Position numbers and translations under genes: made by a program. The notes beneath the pieces were generated by a model. That model did no database searches and was not told the origin of the DNA. It saw only the letters and a list, made by a program, of their open reading frames with translations. A stretch of DNA of 64,000 nucleotides from positions 7,321,001 through 7,385,000 of the forward strand of contig JANTQA010000070.1 of the NCBI GenBank assembly GCA_027625915.1, in the 5' to 3' direction. The stretch's first letter is position 1. Each line of letters starts with the position of its first letter. Positions 37,935-54,598 of the stretch are shown piece by piece. This DNA is from Anaeramoeba flamelloides (taxonomy: Eukaryota > Metamonada > Anaeramoebidae).

Positions 37935-38010
37935 ATCTCAGATGTAGAGTACCGAGATCTCAAATTTTGAAAAGTGTGTAGCCGGAGTTCGATTCCTGAT
38001 AAGATCAATT
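37935..38010 (+). pseudogene. Degenerate tRNA-like sequence
   Basis: ATCTCAGATGTAGAGTAC resembles a tRNA D-arm (A box) with a CTC/GAG stem, and GGAGTTCGATTCC 50 bases later resembles a T-arm (B box). The spacing is right for a tRNA, but the anticodon stem and acceptor stem do not pair and there is no clear anticodon. Either a dead tRNA gene or the head of a tRNA-derived SINE. Confidence 0.35.
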
Positions 38011-38822
38011 AAATTAATAGTTTTTTTATTTGTTTTTAAAATTTTTAAAGATAATTTGATCAATTAAGGTATATATGTTTGCTACCTGAATTTACCTTTA
38101 AATCTTTTCAAAATTTTTTTTTCAAAAATAAAAATCCTCTTAAGGTACCAAAATTCGGATAAATACTGGTAACTAAGTAATTTTTTCCGTGTGAGTAGTA
38201 GAAGATTTTACAATATTTATATATACTAAAACCTACAATTAAAAAAAATTTTTTTTTTTTTTCAAAAAAAAAAAACTTTAAAATTCATTTTAATCTATGG
38301 GGGTCACTATATAAAAAATATAAAAAAAATCTCAATTTTTCATTTTTTGGGGCTCTTGTATTTTTCGAATTATTAGCCAAAATAGTTTTGAAAAATCACT
38401 ATTAAAAAATTTGTATATAAAAATCGATTTTGGGCAATGTCTCGAAAAATAGACGTCCTAGAGACTTCTAAACACCAAAAATCGAAATTTAAGATAATTT
38501 TAAATTTTTTGAGCAAAAAATTTTCTTTTTTTGATCCCAGTTTTATATTTACTCTTATGTATTTCTCAAATTAAAAAAAGACTAACTGAACACAGGAGAA
38601 AAATATTTTTTTTCTCTTCAAAAATAAATATAATTTGATAGATTTTTTAATCAGTGGGTATTAACTATAAAAATTTAAATTCTCAAAAAGGAAGAGATCT
38701 TCAATACCCCATATATTATCGGTATGAAAAAAAAATCTATTCAAAGTAACGAAAAGAAAAATTGAAGAAAATGAAAAATCATAAAAACTAATATTTAAAT
38801 CTGTAACTTCGTTGTTCTTTTA

Positions 38823-39019
38823 AAGTCAGTTTCACTTTTAAGGCAAAAACTTTCAAGGAAATTTAAGGCACAAAAAAATCTCAAATTAAGGCACAAAATT
38901 TGGAATTTTTTTTTTTTACAATTTATAATACTTAAATCTGAATTTTATTCCTTAATTTGAAATTTTTTTTGAGCCTTAAATTTCCTTGAAAGTTTGTGTC
39001 TTAAAAGTGAAACTAGCTG
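38823..39019. mobile_element. Tc1/mariner-like MITE, family R2
   Basis: About 197 bp made of two inverted arms (GTCAGTTTCACTTTTAAGGC on the left and its complement on the right) around an A/T loop. The family is better preserved at 60771-60966 and 62144-62339. It interrupts sequence on its right whose minus-strand frame (39170 downward) looks weakly coding. Confidence 0.75.
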
Positions 39020-39974
39020 AATTTGGGAATCTTTCAAATATAAATATTCTCCACCAAGCCCAAATAAAATAAAGTAAAGATTTTAACTCAATGAAACCTG
39101 GGATAAAATTAATAAAGGATGGTAGTTCACAATCCATTGTTAAATTCTTTTTTATCTCAACTGATATCAATCAGATGTAAACCCCGTGTTGATTTCAAAA
39201 GAATATCATAGTTGAAAAGGGGAGAGAATCAATTTATCAATTAAGCCAACACCTAATACAAAAAATATTTTGATTTGGACATTGATATTAAATTTTTGTT
39301 TTTTTTTTTTGTTTATTTTTTATAAGAGAGCAATTTTTACATTTTTCTTGATCTTATTTGGTTTATCAACAGTTATTGAGTGAAATTAAAATTGTAAATT
39401 TACCCTCGACTATCTCAGATTATATTTATCAAAATTTTTCATCTTGGAAGTGAGTTTAATTTTACTATTCATTTTTTCATATGAATATTTTGAAATATTT
39501 CCTTAATTGAATAAGGTCTTGTCAAATAGTTCATAATTACAAATACAAAATCATTTTTTACAAAAAAAATTTTCTCGGATTGTCATCATACAAAGAGTAT
39601 TAGTAATTATTATATTCCAATAATAAGTTTGGAAAGAACAAAAAAAGAAAGATATTTAATTTTAAAAAAAAATACGATGGGTTTGGTATAATTATGTATC
39701 AAAATTTGAGAAAAAATTTATGTATAAATTTCAAAAAAAAAAAAAAAAACTTAAAAAAAAAATTTGGTGACTTTTCATCAGAACGTCTCGTGTAAAGTTT
39801 CAATTTCTTTTTTAAATTAAAATTTTTTACAATAAGATTTGATAATTTAAAATTTCTTCTTTATGATATAAAATACAAAGGTTCAATTTTCTTAATTTTG
39901 ATTTGGAATTTCAAACATTTTTTTTTTCAATTTTACTTTTTTACAAAAAGAAAGAATGGAAAAGAAAGGAAAAA

Positions 39975-40007
<33 letters not shown>

Positions 40008-40439
40008 ATGAGAAAAAATATTTTTGATGTAAAAATAAAAAATTATTTTCTTTTTAATGAATTAAACTCATATGAACTGTTCAATTTCTTCAATAAATCT
40101 GCACCACTTTGACTGAAAAAGAGTTGATATTTAAACTATTTTTCAAAAATTTTGAATCTCTTTATAATGTTATTGGGGGTTGTTTTGAGTATTTATCACT
40201 TAATCCTTATCGAAAAAATAACTTCAAATTTTTGGATTAGATACATTTTTTCTAATTTCAAATTTTTTTTTCCCTTTTCACATTTTTTTCTTTTTCTTTT
40301 GTTTTAATTTTGTTTTTCAATTGTTTTTTATTTTTTTCTTTTTTGAAACTTTTTTGATTTTATATAAGATCTATTTAATATAAAAAAATCTTCAAAAAGA
40401 CGAATAATTACTATGACATTTTCAACAATATAATTTCTT

Positions 40440-40477
40440 TTAGAAATAATTAATTAATTAATTAATTAATTAATTAT
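40440..40477. repeat. TTAA microsatellite
   Basis: Seven to eight tandem TAAT units, directly followed by the recurring GGAGTAATTAAAG fragment. Confidence 0.85.
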
Positions 40478-40575
40478 TGAAAGGAGTAATTAAAGAAAAA
40501 TCATCAAATAAAAAAAAAAAGAGAAGAAGAAAAATAATTAAAATATATATAAAAAATAAATTTATCATTTTCATG

Positions 40576-40705
40576 ACCAATTAGAAACTATCCACATCCT
40601 GAATACACAGGAGGGGCAAAGACCCGATAGAAAGATTATCGGTTATAGATAAAAATTCCACATTTTGTGATTAATAATTGGTATTCCACGACTCTCAGAG
40701 TGGGG
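40576..40705. ncRNA. GC-richer patch with nested stems, possible structured RNA
   Basis: Within A/T-rich surroundings, ACCAATTA (40576-40583) pairs exactly with TAATTGGT (40675-40682). Inside this closing stem are two perfect hairpins: TCCTG/CAGGA (40597-40612, six-base loop) and CCGATA/TATCGG (40624-40642, seven-base loop). A third, ACTC/GAGT, follows at 40691-40701. The stems do not tell the strand. Read on the minus strand, AATTTTTAT beside the CCGATA hairpin resembles an Sm-site context, but I can match it to no known snRNA. Confidence 0.3.
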
Positions 40706-41194
40706 GCAATGGGTGCCTGAATTTATATATTTTTTATTATTTAAAAAATTTTTTGTTTTCACTTTATTTTTATTATTTTTCCTTTATTACCTTAAGTTTT
40801 CTAACCATAAGAGCTTTGATAAAAAATCCCCGACAAGTGCAGTAAATTTCATAATTTTGATTAGTCATGTTGAAGAGTTTCTGTCTAAAAATAATTAATT
40901 ATTAGCAAAAAAATCTTCTTATTAAGCCTCTTTTAGTAAAAGTTTAATAATAAAAAATCCCTAATACACATTTCAAAAATAGTCACTCATTTTTTTTTTT
41001 TACTTTTTGGTTCTATTTTTTTCTAAATTTTTTAAAATATCCGGTTTTAATACATTTAGAATGATTTAAAAGTTAATTAAATATCATATTTAATTGTTTT
41101 TTGTTCTTGAATAATATATCCATATTTTATTTTATTATTTCAGGTGGGTCACAATTTGTAAAATGGTGTTTATGTATATAGATATATAAAAACT

Positions 41195-41710
41195 TTTTTT
41201 CAGTCAAAGGTTTGCAGTTTTTTTTAAGAAATAGAACACGTTATATTGGTTTAATTCATTATTCTTCACAACTAAAATTTCAATTTTTAGATCAAACTCA
41301 TTTTTTTTTTATTTTGCTTTTTTGTTTTTATTTCTTTTCTTTTTTATTTTTTAAAAATTAAATTTGAAAACAAAATTTTGAAACTCCAAATTAACATGAT
41401 GAAAAGTAATTTTTTGCATGTTCTTTTAAAAATCATACATTTGCAAGTGAAAAATAATATTGTAAAAAATTTTAAATTCCTAAAGAAATCGAGTAATTTT
41501 GTACGAGACGTTCCGATGAAAAGGGAACAAAATATTTTTTAACAGTTTTTTTTTTTTGAAATTCATAGTTTGATCAGGCTTTTCTTTTATTATTATCGAC
41601 TCTAATACGAAGTTTATTATTTCTCGTATTTTTAAACAATCTAAGTTTGATTGATTCTTAAAAATAAAGTGATTTTTTCATTTTTGGCTGGGATCTTTGG
41701 ATGAAATGGG
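41195..41710. repeat. Dispersed repeat family G, copy 1
   Basis: About 515 bp collinear with 50405-50960 and, in part, with 63590-64000. Landmarks are AAGAAATAGAACA, TAATTTCCTAAAGAAAT-type sequence, GAGACGTTCCGATGAAAAGG and GTGAAATGGGGTT-type sequence near the right end. An inverted fragment lies at about 39765-39840. No coding frame. Confidence 0.65.
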
Positions 41711-43397
41711 GTTAATATATGAAATATGTGATATATTGACAATAGAAGTGTTATATATGTTGAAAGTAATTTAAAATTTGAAAGAACCCCATTACAATAT
41801 TAATGCTAACTTCCTTAACTTTTTATATAAAAATTAATAAATTTGATAAAATTTTTTTTCATTACAAAAGACGGTCGAAAATATTAGCATATTATATAGG
41901 TGTTATACAAGATAAAACATGTTATATAATGTGTCTAAATTAAGGATTTTATAAAAACAATAATAGAATATAAAAAGCATAATAAAATATCCTTCTAAAA
42001 TTTTTACCACCTTTAAAAATAGAATTGAAAATTGCTTTAAATCTTAAAATTATCAATTAAAAACATTTTTTTTTAAAAAAATTAATTATAAATTTTCAAA
42101 ATTTTTGTAAGAGAAAAAAATTAATTGGGAAATTTGAAATATTGGATAAAAATAATAATATTTTTAATATTAATTTTACAATTATATATTTATTAAAAGA
42201 TTGTCACTGAAAGATTACTTTCTCCAAGAATATGGATTGTTATTTAAAAAAGTTGATTTTTAAAATGAAGTCAAGATATTTTATTTATCAAGGTTTTCGA
42301 TTTGTTAGTCAATACAATATTATTAACACAATCCAAAGCTTTGTTTTTGATTAGCCAGAATATACAATTGATAATCAACAGAAAATTATTTCTATTTGTC
42401 CTCGAAAAAAGGTTAAAAGCCAAAACACAAATAGTTTCCTAAAAATTCTAAACAATAAAACTATTCAAATTGTGAAAAATATTTTGCCAATTTTAAGTTT
42501 TTTCTTTAAGGGTGATCTTTCAAAAAATTCTTTAAAAGAATAATTATAAAACCTTTTAGTCTTTGAATCCTATTTTTTGAATCTTCTTTATTTGTGAGGC
42601 CATTAGAAAAAAAAACAAAAGCAAAGTGAGAATAAATCTAATGGGTATTTGATTATTTACATGAAAATAAACTTAAAAGTTAATCTGTCATTTTAGAATA
42701 ACTAATTTGGTTTTATTCAGATGAAATTTAAAATGGATTAAAAATTAGTGGGCAATTTTTTGTAGTTTTCGGAAATTTTTTTCTGATTTGGATACTTTGT
42801 CACCCACACAAAAAAAGAACCAAACTAATAAATAGGTAGTAGAAATTACACTTGTTTTTTTAGTTATTTGTAAATCCTAAATGGAAAACAATAATTTGAA
42901 AACTAAGTAAAAATTTTTGTGGATTTAGTTTGTTGACTTTTTTGTTGGTAAAAAAAGATTAAAATTTGAGTAAAAATTTTTTGTAATTTCGAAAGTAATT
43001 CTTGAAAACTCTTTATCACCAACTTTCATTTTACTTCAGTGGAAAAACAGATTACAAAAGGCAGTACACATTCTTTTTGGAAAAAAAAAAAAAAGTAAAT
43101 ATCGAATTTATTTTTGTAAAAAAGAAAAAACAGAGTTAGAAATACAAATGAAAGAAATAACTCAGTTAAGTGAAAGCAAAAATAAAAGTGATTGGAAGGA
43201 TGATAATTCAGAACTGTTACTGAATAAAGGAAGTGAAAAATATCGTAAATCAACAACAAAATTTGGAATTGTTTTTGGTTTCAAATCTCCAAATTTTCCA
43301 CAACTTGCATTATTTTTTAATTGTCAAAAGTTTTCCTGCTAATCTTCGAATTGCCTTTAAGCAAATTTCAAATTCCAGATTTTTCAAAATCAAAATA

Positions 43398-43857
43398 ACT
43401 GTTGAGAGAAAAATGTTGGACACAGAAAAATGGTTGGACACCATTTTTAATTGGGAACATTACTGAAATTGAAAATCAAATCCTATTGATAACTAGGTGA
43501 ATTTTATATAAATCCAGGTTTAAAGCTGTTAAAAGTTCATTAATCTGTGGTTTGTGTAGAATACTCATTTGAATGGTTGATAACTCAAGTAGATCATGCA
43601 ATTTTAACAAAAATCCAAGTTGTAGTAAAGTTTACTATTAATTCTGAAAATGGTAATTTTTAAACTTGATTTAGACTATAAGAGATAAGGTTTTGAAAAA
43701 GTAGAATTACATTAGTCGTTTTTCTAATAAGTAGATTATTGTTATTTTCTTTAGTTGCTTTACAAATGATTGAAATTAAAAATCATTTTCAGTCATGTTC
43801 CCAATTAAAAATGCTGTCCAACCATTTTTCTGTGTCCAACATTTTTCTCTCGACAGT
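43398..43857. mobile_element. Chimeric element: R3-type ends around an R1-type core
   Basis: The inverted ends (about 75-90 bp) read GAGAGAAAAATGTTGGACAC, then AAAAATGGTTGGACACC, then TTTTTAATTGGGAACATTAC. The last part matches family R3. The interior (43520-43740) instead aligns with the family R1 core, sharing AAAAGTTCATTAA, TAGAATACTCA, AAGTAGATC and TCTAATAAGTAGAT. No coding capacity. Confidence 0.65.
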
Positions 43858-44161
43858 AAACAACAATTCTTTGTTTTAATTTGTCGAAAATTACTTTACC
43901 CAAAACAAAACACTTTTTTTGAGAAGAAAGAATAGACAAATGAAATAACGAAGCTACAAACAAGAACAAAACCTCTCACTTTTTCGAAAGAGAAAATGTG
44001 GAATTAATGTTTAAAAAACGAATAATCAATAAATTCCCACACCGACCAACAAAGGACTTGGTTTATCAACAAAGTGAATTATTAGAAAAATATTTTTCGA
44101 TAAAAGACATTTTCGATTTTTGGAAACATTTTCTCTAATTAATTTTTTTAAAATTTTTAAG

Positions 44162-49921
<5,760 letters not shown>

Positions 49922-50404
49922 ATTTTATTCCACATTTTATTATAGATATAGATATAACATTACAGGAACAATTTCAATTATGTATATATAAACAAGTATA
50001 TATGATTATGTGTTCATGTTTATCAATGTGTTATTCAAACAAAAATAGAAAAATAATTAATTTTATTAGATTTTTTAATATTAAATCATTTAATAACATT
50101 AAATATACCATTATTCTTTGAAAACTATCAAAATTTTTTTTTTTAAATAACATACCAAAATAAATTTTAATTTTTACATTTTTCTTGTTTTATATTTTGT
50201 TGATTTTTGATTTCTAATCCCATACACAATGAACTCTGAAAAGATATATTTTCGAACAAATAGTTGGGATAATAACTACAGCAAAATTAACTGTAAATTT
50301 TATGAAAAAAAAAACAAAAACAAATGGTTTCTATTGTAAACAATTCGGTAACTATGAATTATGTTTTCATTTTTATAAATATAAATAAACTAAACTCTTT
50401 TTCA

Positions 50405-50960
50405 TTCATTGTGGCCAGTTTTATTAAAGAAATAGAACATATTCTCTAAGTTTAAATAATTATTCTTCTCAAAATAAATTTTCAATTTTTAGAACAGGTT
50501 AATTTTTTTGAAATTTTGTTTTTTTTTTGCTATTTTTTCTTTTCCTCTTTCTTTTCTTTTTCTATTATTTTTTTTTCAATAAAAAAGTTGAAAAAACAAA
50601 AAATTTAAAACTCTAAATTAAATTTAATTTAGAAAAGTGATTCTTAAATTTCTTTTATACGATACATTCATAACTATTAAAAAATCTTATTTTCAACAAT
50701 TTTAATTTCCTAAAGAAATTTAGAATTTTGCATAAGACACTTCAATGAAAGGGTCAAAAAAATTTTTTATCTTTTTTTTTTTTTTTGGAAAATTTATAGT
50801 GTGTTCTGGTATTTCTTTTATGAATATCAGAATTAACTCGAAGTTAATTATTTTCTTGATTCTAAACAGTAATCAGTGGATTTATTCAAAAAAAATAAAG
50901 TGAATTTTTCATTTTGTGCTGACTCCTTTGAGTGAAATGGGGTTTATAAGTAAAAAATCG
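50405..50960. repeat. Dispersed repeat family G, copy 2
   Basis: Collinear with 41195-41710; shares AAGAAATAGAACAT, TTTAATTTCCTAAAGAAAT and GAGTGAAATGGGGTTTAT-type blocks. Confidence 0.65.
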
Positions 50961-51539
50961 TTATAAAATAAAAGATGATTACAGATATTAAGGTATTCAT
51001 GCATTTTGTAAATATCAATAACTTAAAAAACAAACTCACGAAATTGTATTAAAAAAGAATATAAAAATGAACCCTTTGTTAAGAGTATTCAGTAAACGTT
51101 AGTTCTTTTTAAATAATCAACTAGATACATAATATATTCAGAAAGAGTTAATGGGTAATTTCAATCCAAGAAAAAAACAAAGAGAAAATCACTATTCCTT
51201 TGTAAATAATTATTCTGATTTTCGAGACAATGTAAGAATTCAAGCAGCTCAAGGGCCACTACTCATAGACACCTGATCTTTTAAAGTTAGGTTGGTAATC
51301 GTGAATGTTTGAATGATCTTCATTTTTCAAGCTTGAAAATCATAATTATTTTTCTTTTTCATTTTCAAGTTTCAAAATAAGGGTGTTCAAGTTTACATAT
51401 CTTTTTTTGTTCATTTTTCAGAAAAAAAATGACGAGAACATGATTTTTTGATCAAATTTGGAGAATTTCTTACACTAACATCGAGCTTTAAAATCCATTC
51501 ACATTTTTAATGGGGTTGTATCAAAATCCTTTGAGACAA

Positions 51540-52010
51540 TTTCTTGAATTGTCAACTACTCCTTAAAAACTCTATTTTTTAATCAATATAAGTAGATCTA
51601 CTTACAGTTATCAATCAATTAAATGATTATTCAATAGACACCCCACTTTAATGAACTCTAGGTAGGTTAATTGCTTAGTTCTTATAAAAAGTTGTTTGGT
51701 TACTTCTAAAAAGGATGAGATTTTTAAATAAAAGAAATTAATACGATCATTTTTCCAAATACTGATAAATTCAAAGAAATGTCATAAAATTTTTAATTCT
51801 TTTTTCTTTTTAAAATTTTTTTTACACAATTATTGATTAAAGCATTCTATACATTAAAATGTGAAGAAACTTTGTAAAATTGGTTTAACTTTCAGAAGGT
51901 TCGTTTCTCTTGAGTTATTTTATTAGTCGAGTTAATCGTGATTACAAAAATGGAAATTGAACAATAAAATTTTTTCATAAATTTGTTTGAATTTATCAGT
52001 ATTCACTATT
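51540..52010. repeat. R1 core fragment joined to core A
   Basis: 51540-51765 matches the right part of family R1 (AAGTAGATCTACTTA, CACTTTAATGAACTCTAGGT). It runs without a gap into core A (51766-52010: ATACTGATAAATTC, AAAATGGAAATTGAAC, GAATTTATCAGTATTC). The terminal inverted repeats of R1 are absent. The join shows the two modules can be neighbours. Confidence 0.55.
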
Positions 52011-52572
52011 ACAAATTGTGTGAGGTGATATTTTCATTTCCTCTCTTTATTTCAATCCTCAAGTCCTTTTGTTTTTTGGGGTGTATTGTTTTTTAAAAGG
52101 TACTTTCTTTTGAAAAAGTAATATAAATTTTGTTTGGTTAACCTGAACTCTGAGTCTATAAAAAACAAAAAAAAAGTTTTGCTTTATTAGGGGGTTTTTG
52201 GAAAAAGTTAATGCAAAATATTTAAAGAGTAATACTTCAACACAAAAACACTTTTAAGTTTCAGTTTCTTTCAATTAAAAAATATCAGTAAAACAATTAT
52301 GAAAACCGTTATTTTTGATAATATTTTTGCTTTTTACAAGTAGTGTTTTTGTTTTCTTTCATATTTCAAGTTACAACTTCAGTTAGTTGAAATGGTGAAT
52401 ATTTAAATATAATTTTACAACAAAATCTGTTTTTCTCAACATAATTTTGCAGAATAATAGTGATTGAAATTCATTTTTTTTCGATCAACTTCAAAAATTT
52501 TTTTGTGATTTTTTTAATTTTTTCTAATTTAAAATTTTTTTTTTTTTAATATTCTAATCTATCAGCATTCTT

Positions 52573-52653
52573 TTGTTCGATGAAGATCCCTAACAATTAT
52601 GACAAGCATTTAACCAAGTACCACCTTGCGGACGTCATTGTTTCTGAGAACAA
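52573..52653 (+). ncRNA. Box C/D snoRNA candidate
   Basis: A GC-richer island of 81 nt. The terminal stem TTGTTC (52573-52578) pairs perfectly with GAACAA (52648-52653). One base inside the 5' strand is ATGAAGA (52580-52586), a six-of-seven match to the C box RUGAUGA. Directly against the 3' strand is CTGA (52644-52647), a perfect D box. This stem-C...D-stem layout and length are those of C/D snoRNAs, which guide 2'-O-methylation. The segment before the D box, CCTTGCGGACGTCATTGTTT, would be the guide. No clear C'/D' pair. The same bases also hold a 25-codon ATG frame, which I think is incidental. Confidence 0.45.
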
Positions 52654-53433
52654 TTAAAACGAATTTAATCTTTTTACTTCATTTTAATTTGATCATCTTG
52701 CTTTAATTTTTTTTTCTTTCTTTTTCTTATTCTTATTCTTTTGCTTTTGCTTTTGCTTTTTATTTTTTCCACAATTATTCGGATAAGGAAATGATTAAAG
52801 AAACTTTTTAGGATTCTTCTAACAGAGTAATTTCTATGAAGACTTTCACACATGAGCTTCTGATCCAAATATCCTTAATAATTGGTTTTCTTTGTTGTTT
52901 AATGTTTTTTATGATTTTTTATATTTCTATGCTTAAAACACAAAACCTTTTTTTTTATTTTTTTTTTACAAAGTGTGTGCAATAAAAACGAGATGTTTTT
53001 CATTATACATGTAAACATAAAAAGGATTGTTGGTTCTTATCAACTAATTTCTACACAATGGGTTTTATTTTTAAGGGTCTAGGCCATTTATAGTGGATTT
53101 GATCCTTACTCACTGAGTCATTCGATATTGGCAATAAGAAGGATATTATGAAATTACACTTCTTTTAACTGACCTCATAATGTCTTGGTCTTCTTGAAAA
53201 AATAAACATGAATTTTAATTTTAAAATACGGGTTAAAATCGTTGGCATGGGATGTTTTAAAAACAGCAAACCAAAAAAAATTCACAAATAAAATTGAACA
53301 AAAAATACAAATTACCAAATTTTCTGAGGAGTAATTTCATTTTTTCATTTCAAAGCACAATCATTAAAAAGATTTTTCCAAAAAAAATTATATATTTGCT
53401 AATTTTACCCTTTTTGATACAGTTGTTCCAAAG

Positions 53434-53901
53434 CTACAGCTGTTACAAGGCTACCGTGAATTTTTATATGAATCAAATTTTGATATCGATTTAAATTTTT
53501 ACAGCTGTTCCAAGGCTACCGTGAATTTTTATATGAATCAAATTTTGATGCTGATATAGATTTTTAAAAAGTTGGATATGAGGATAAGAAAGCTCATATT
53601 GAAAAAAAATTTCACAAATGAACTTATTTCAAAGATTTTCTTGTGATAAGATCAAAAATATTTTCGATATTTCAATAGAAACTTTTAAGTGGCATCTCAA
53701 CTAGATTTTCCAGGTTTGAAGCAATTTAGGGATCTGAAAATTAATTTTTCTTGTATCAGAAAAAATTCTTGAATATCAGCTCATTTAGGAAAATTTTTTT
53801 TCAATATGAGCTTTCTTATCCTCATATCCAACTTTTTAAAAATCTATATCAGCATCAAAATTTGATTCATATAAAAATTCACGGTAGCCTTGGAAAGACT
53901 G
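53434..53901. mobile_element. Tc1/mariner-like MITE with CAGCTGTTCC ends, copy 1 plus tandem end
   Basis: A 400-bp element at 53502-53901 with arms of about 100 bp: CAGCTGTTCCAAGGCTACCG on the left and its near complement, ending in AAAGACTG, on the right. It is bordered by TA on both sides. A second, 67-bp copy of the left end lies in tandem just before it (53434-53500). No transposase frame. Confidence 0.75.
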
Positions 53902-54138
53902 TATTTTGGTTTTTACATCAAATATTTTATAAAATATTTGAGAACTTGAAATTAAAATTTTCATTTATTAATTTGAAAATAACAGTATTTTTGGAACAAT
54001 GATGTAAAAATGCTGAAAATACTCTTTAAACTGAATACAAAATCAACAATCATAGTATGCTGATAAAATTTACAAGATATGAAAATTTATTTTCTATTAT
54101 AATTTTATTTCACGTTTGGTAGATTATAAAAATGGTTA

Positions 54139-54598
54139 CAGCTGTTCCAACCCTACCGTGAAAATTTATAAGGCACAGAAATTGATTTTCTATTATTAAA
54201 TTTTGTCATGTATAACAAACCGTAAAATGGATATGAAAGTTTATTATCAACCATAAAAATTTTTATTAAAAGAGAAAAAAATTTATATAAGCCAATTTTT
54301 GGTTTTTGAAAATGGCAGATAAATTGTAAAAAAAAGTATATTAATAAGGATCTTGAATTTCTAAAATTGGGAGTATTTCGGTTTTAAACAATTTAAAAGC
54401 AAGGAACGAAAAATACTTTCATGTTTCTGTGATTTCTTTTCTTATGAAATTTCAATTTTTTTCTTTCTTTAAGATTAAAAAAAAATTTTCTCATTGGATA
54501 TGATAGAAATTGAATTTTCTATTTCATAAATGGAAATTTTATAATATACAAAGGATCTGTATATCTTATAATTTTTTACGGTAGGGTTGGAACAGCTG
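54139..54598. mobile_element. Tc1/mariner-like MITE with CAGCTGTTCC ends, copy 2
   Basis: 460 bp with inverted ends CAGCTGTTCCAACCCTACCG, extending AT-rich for about 35 bp, and exact TA on each flank (54137-54138, 54599-54600). The interior differs from copy 1. Non-autonomous. Confidence 0.78.

Larger units (their letters stand above)
34428..44161. other. Long intergenic region between divergent USP and G-alpha genes
   Basis: Nearly 10 kb without a supported gene. It includes a possible coding relic (35345-35542), a foldback element with tandem units (36228-36640), a very A/T-homopolymeric stretch (36700-37900), a tRNA-like relic (37935-38010), an R2 MITE (38823-39019), a base-paired GC-richer patch (40576-40705), a family G repeat (41195-41710) and a chimeric element (43398-43857). 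Confidence 0.6.

Noticed and set aside
37935-38010. Functional tRNA gene
   Set aside because: Anticodon and acceptor stems do not pair, so it is listed only as a relic.
38976-39170. 64-codon minus-strand frame beside an R2 MITE
   Set aside because: The 3' half runs into the MITE arm; the rest is weakly coding-like but matches nothing and has no splice partner.
52580-52657. 25-codon peptide MKIPNNYDKH...
   Set aside because: Overlaps the snoRNA candidate, whose stem and boxes explain the GC-richer island better; no peptide of this sequence is known to me.
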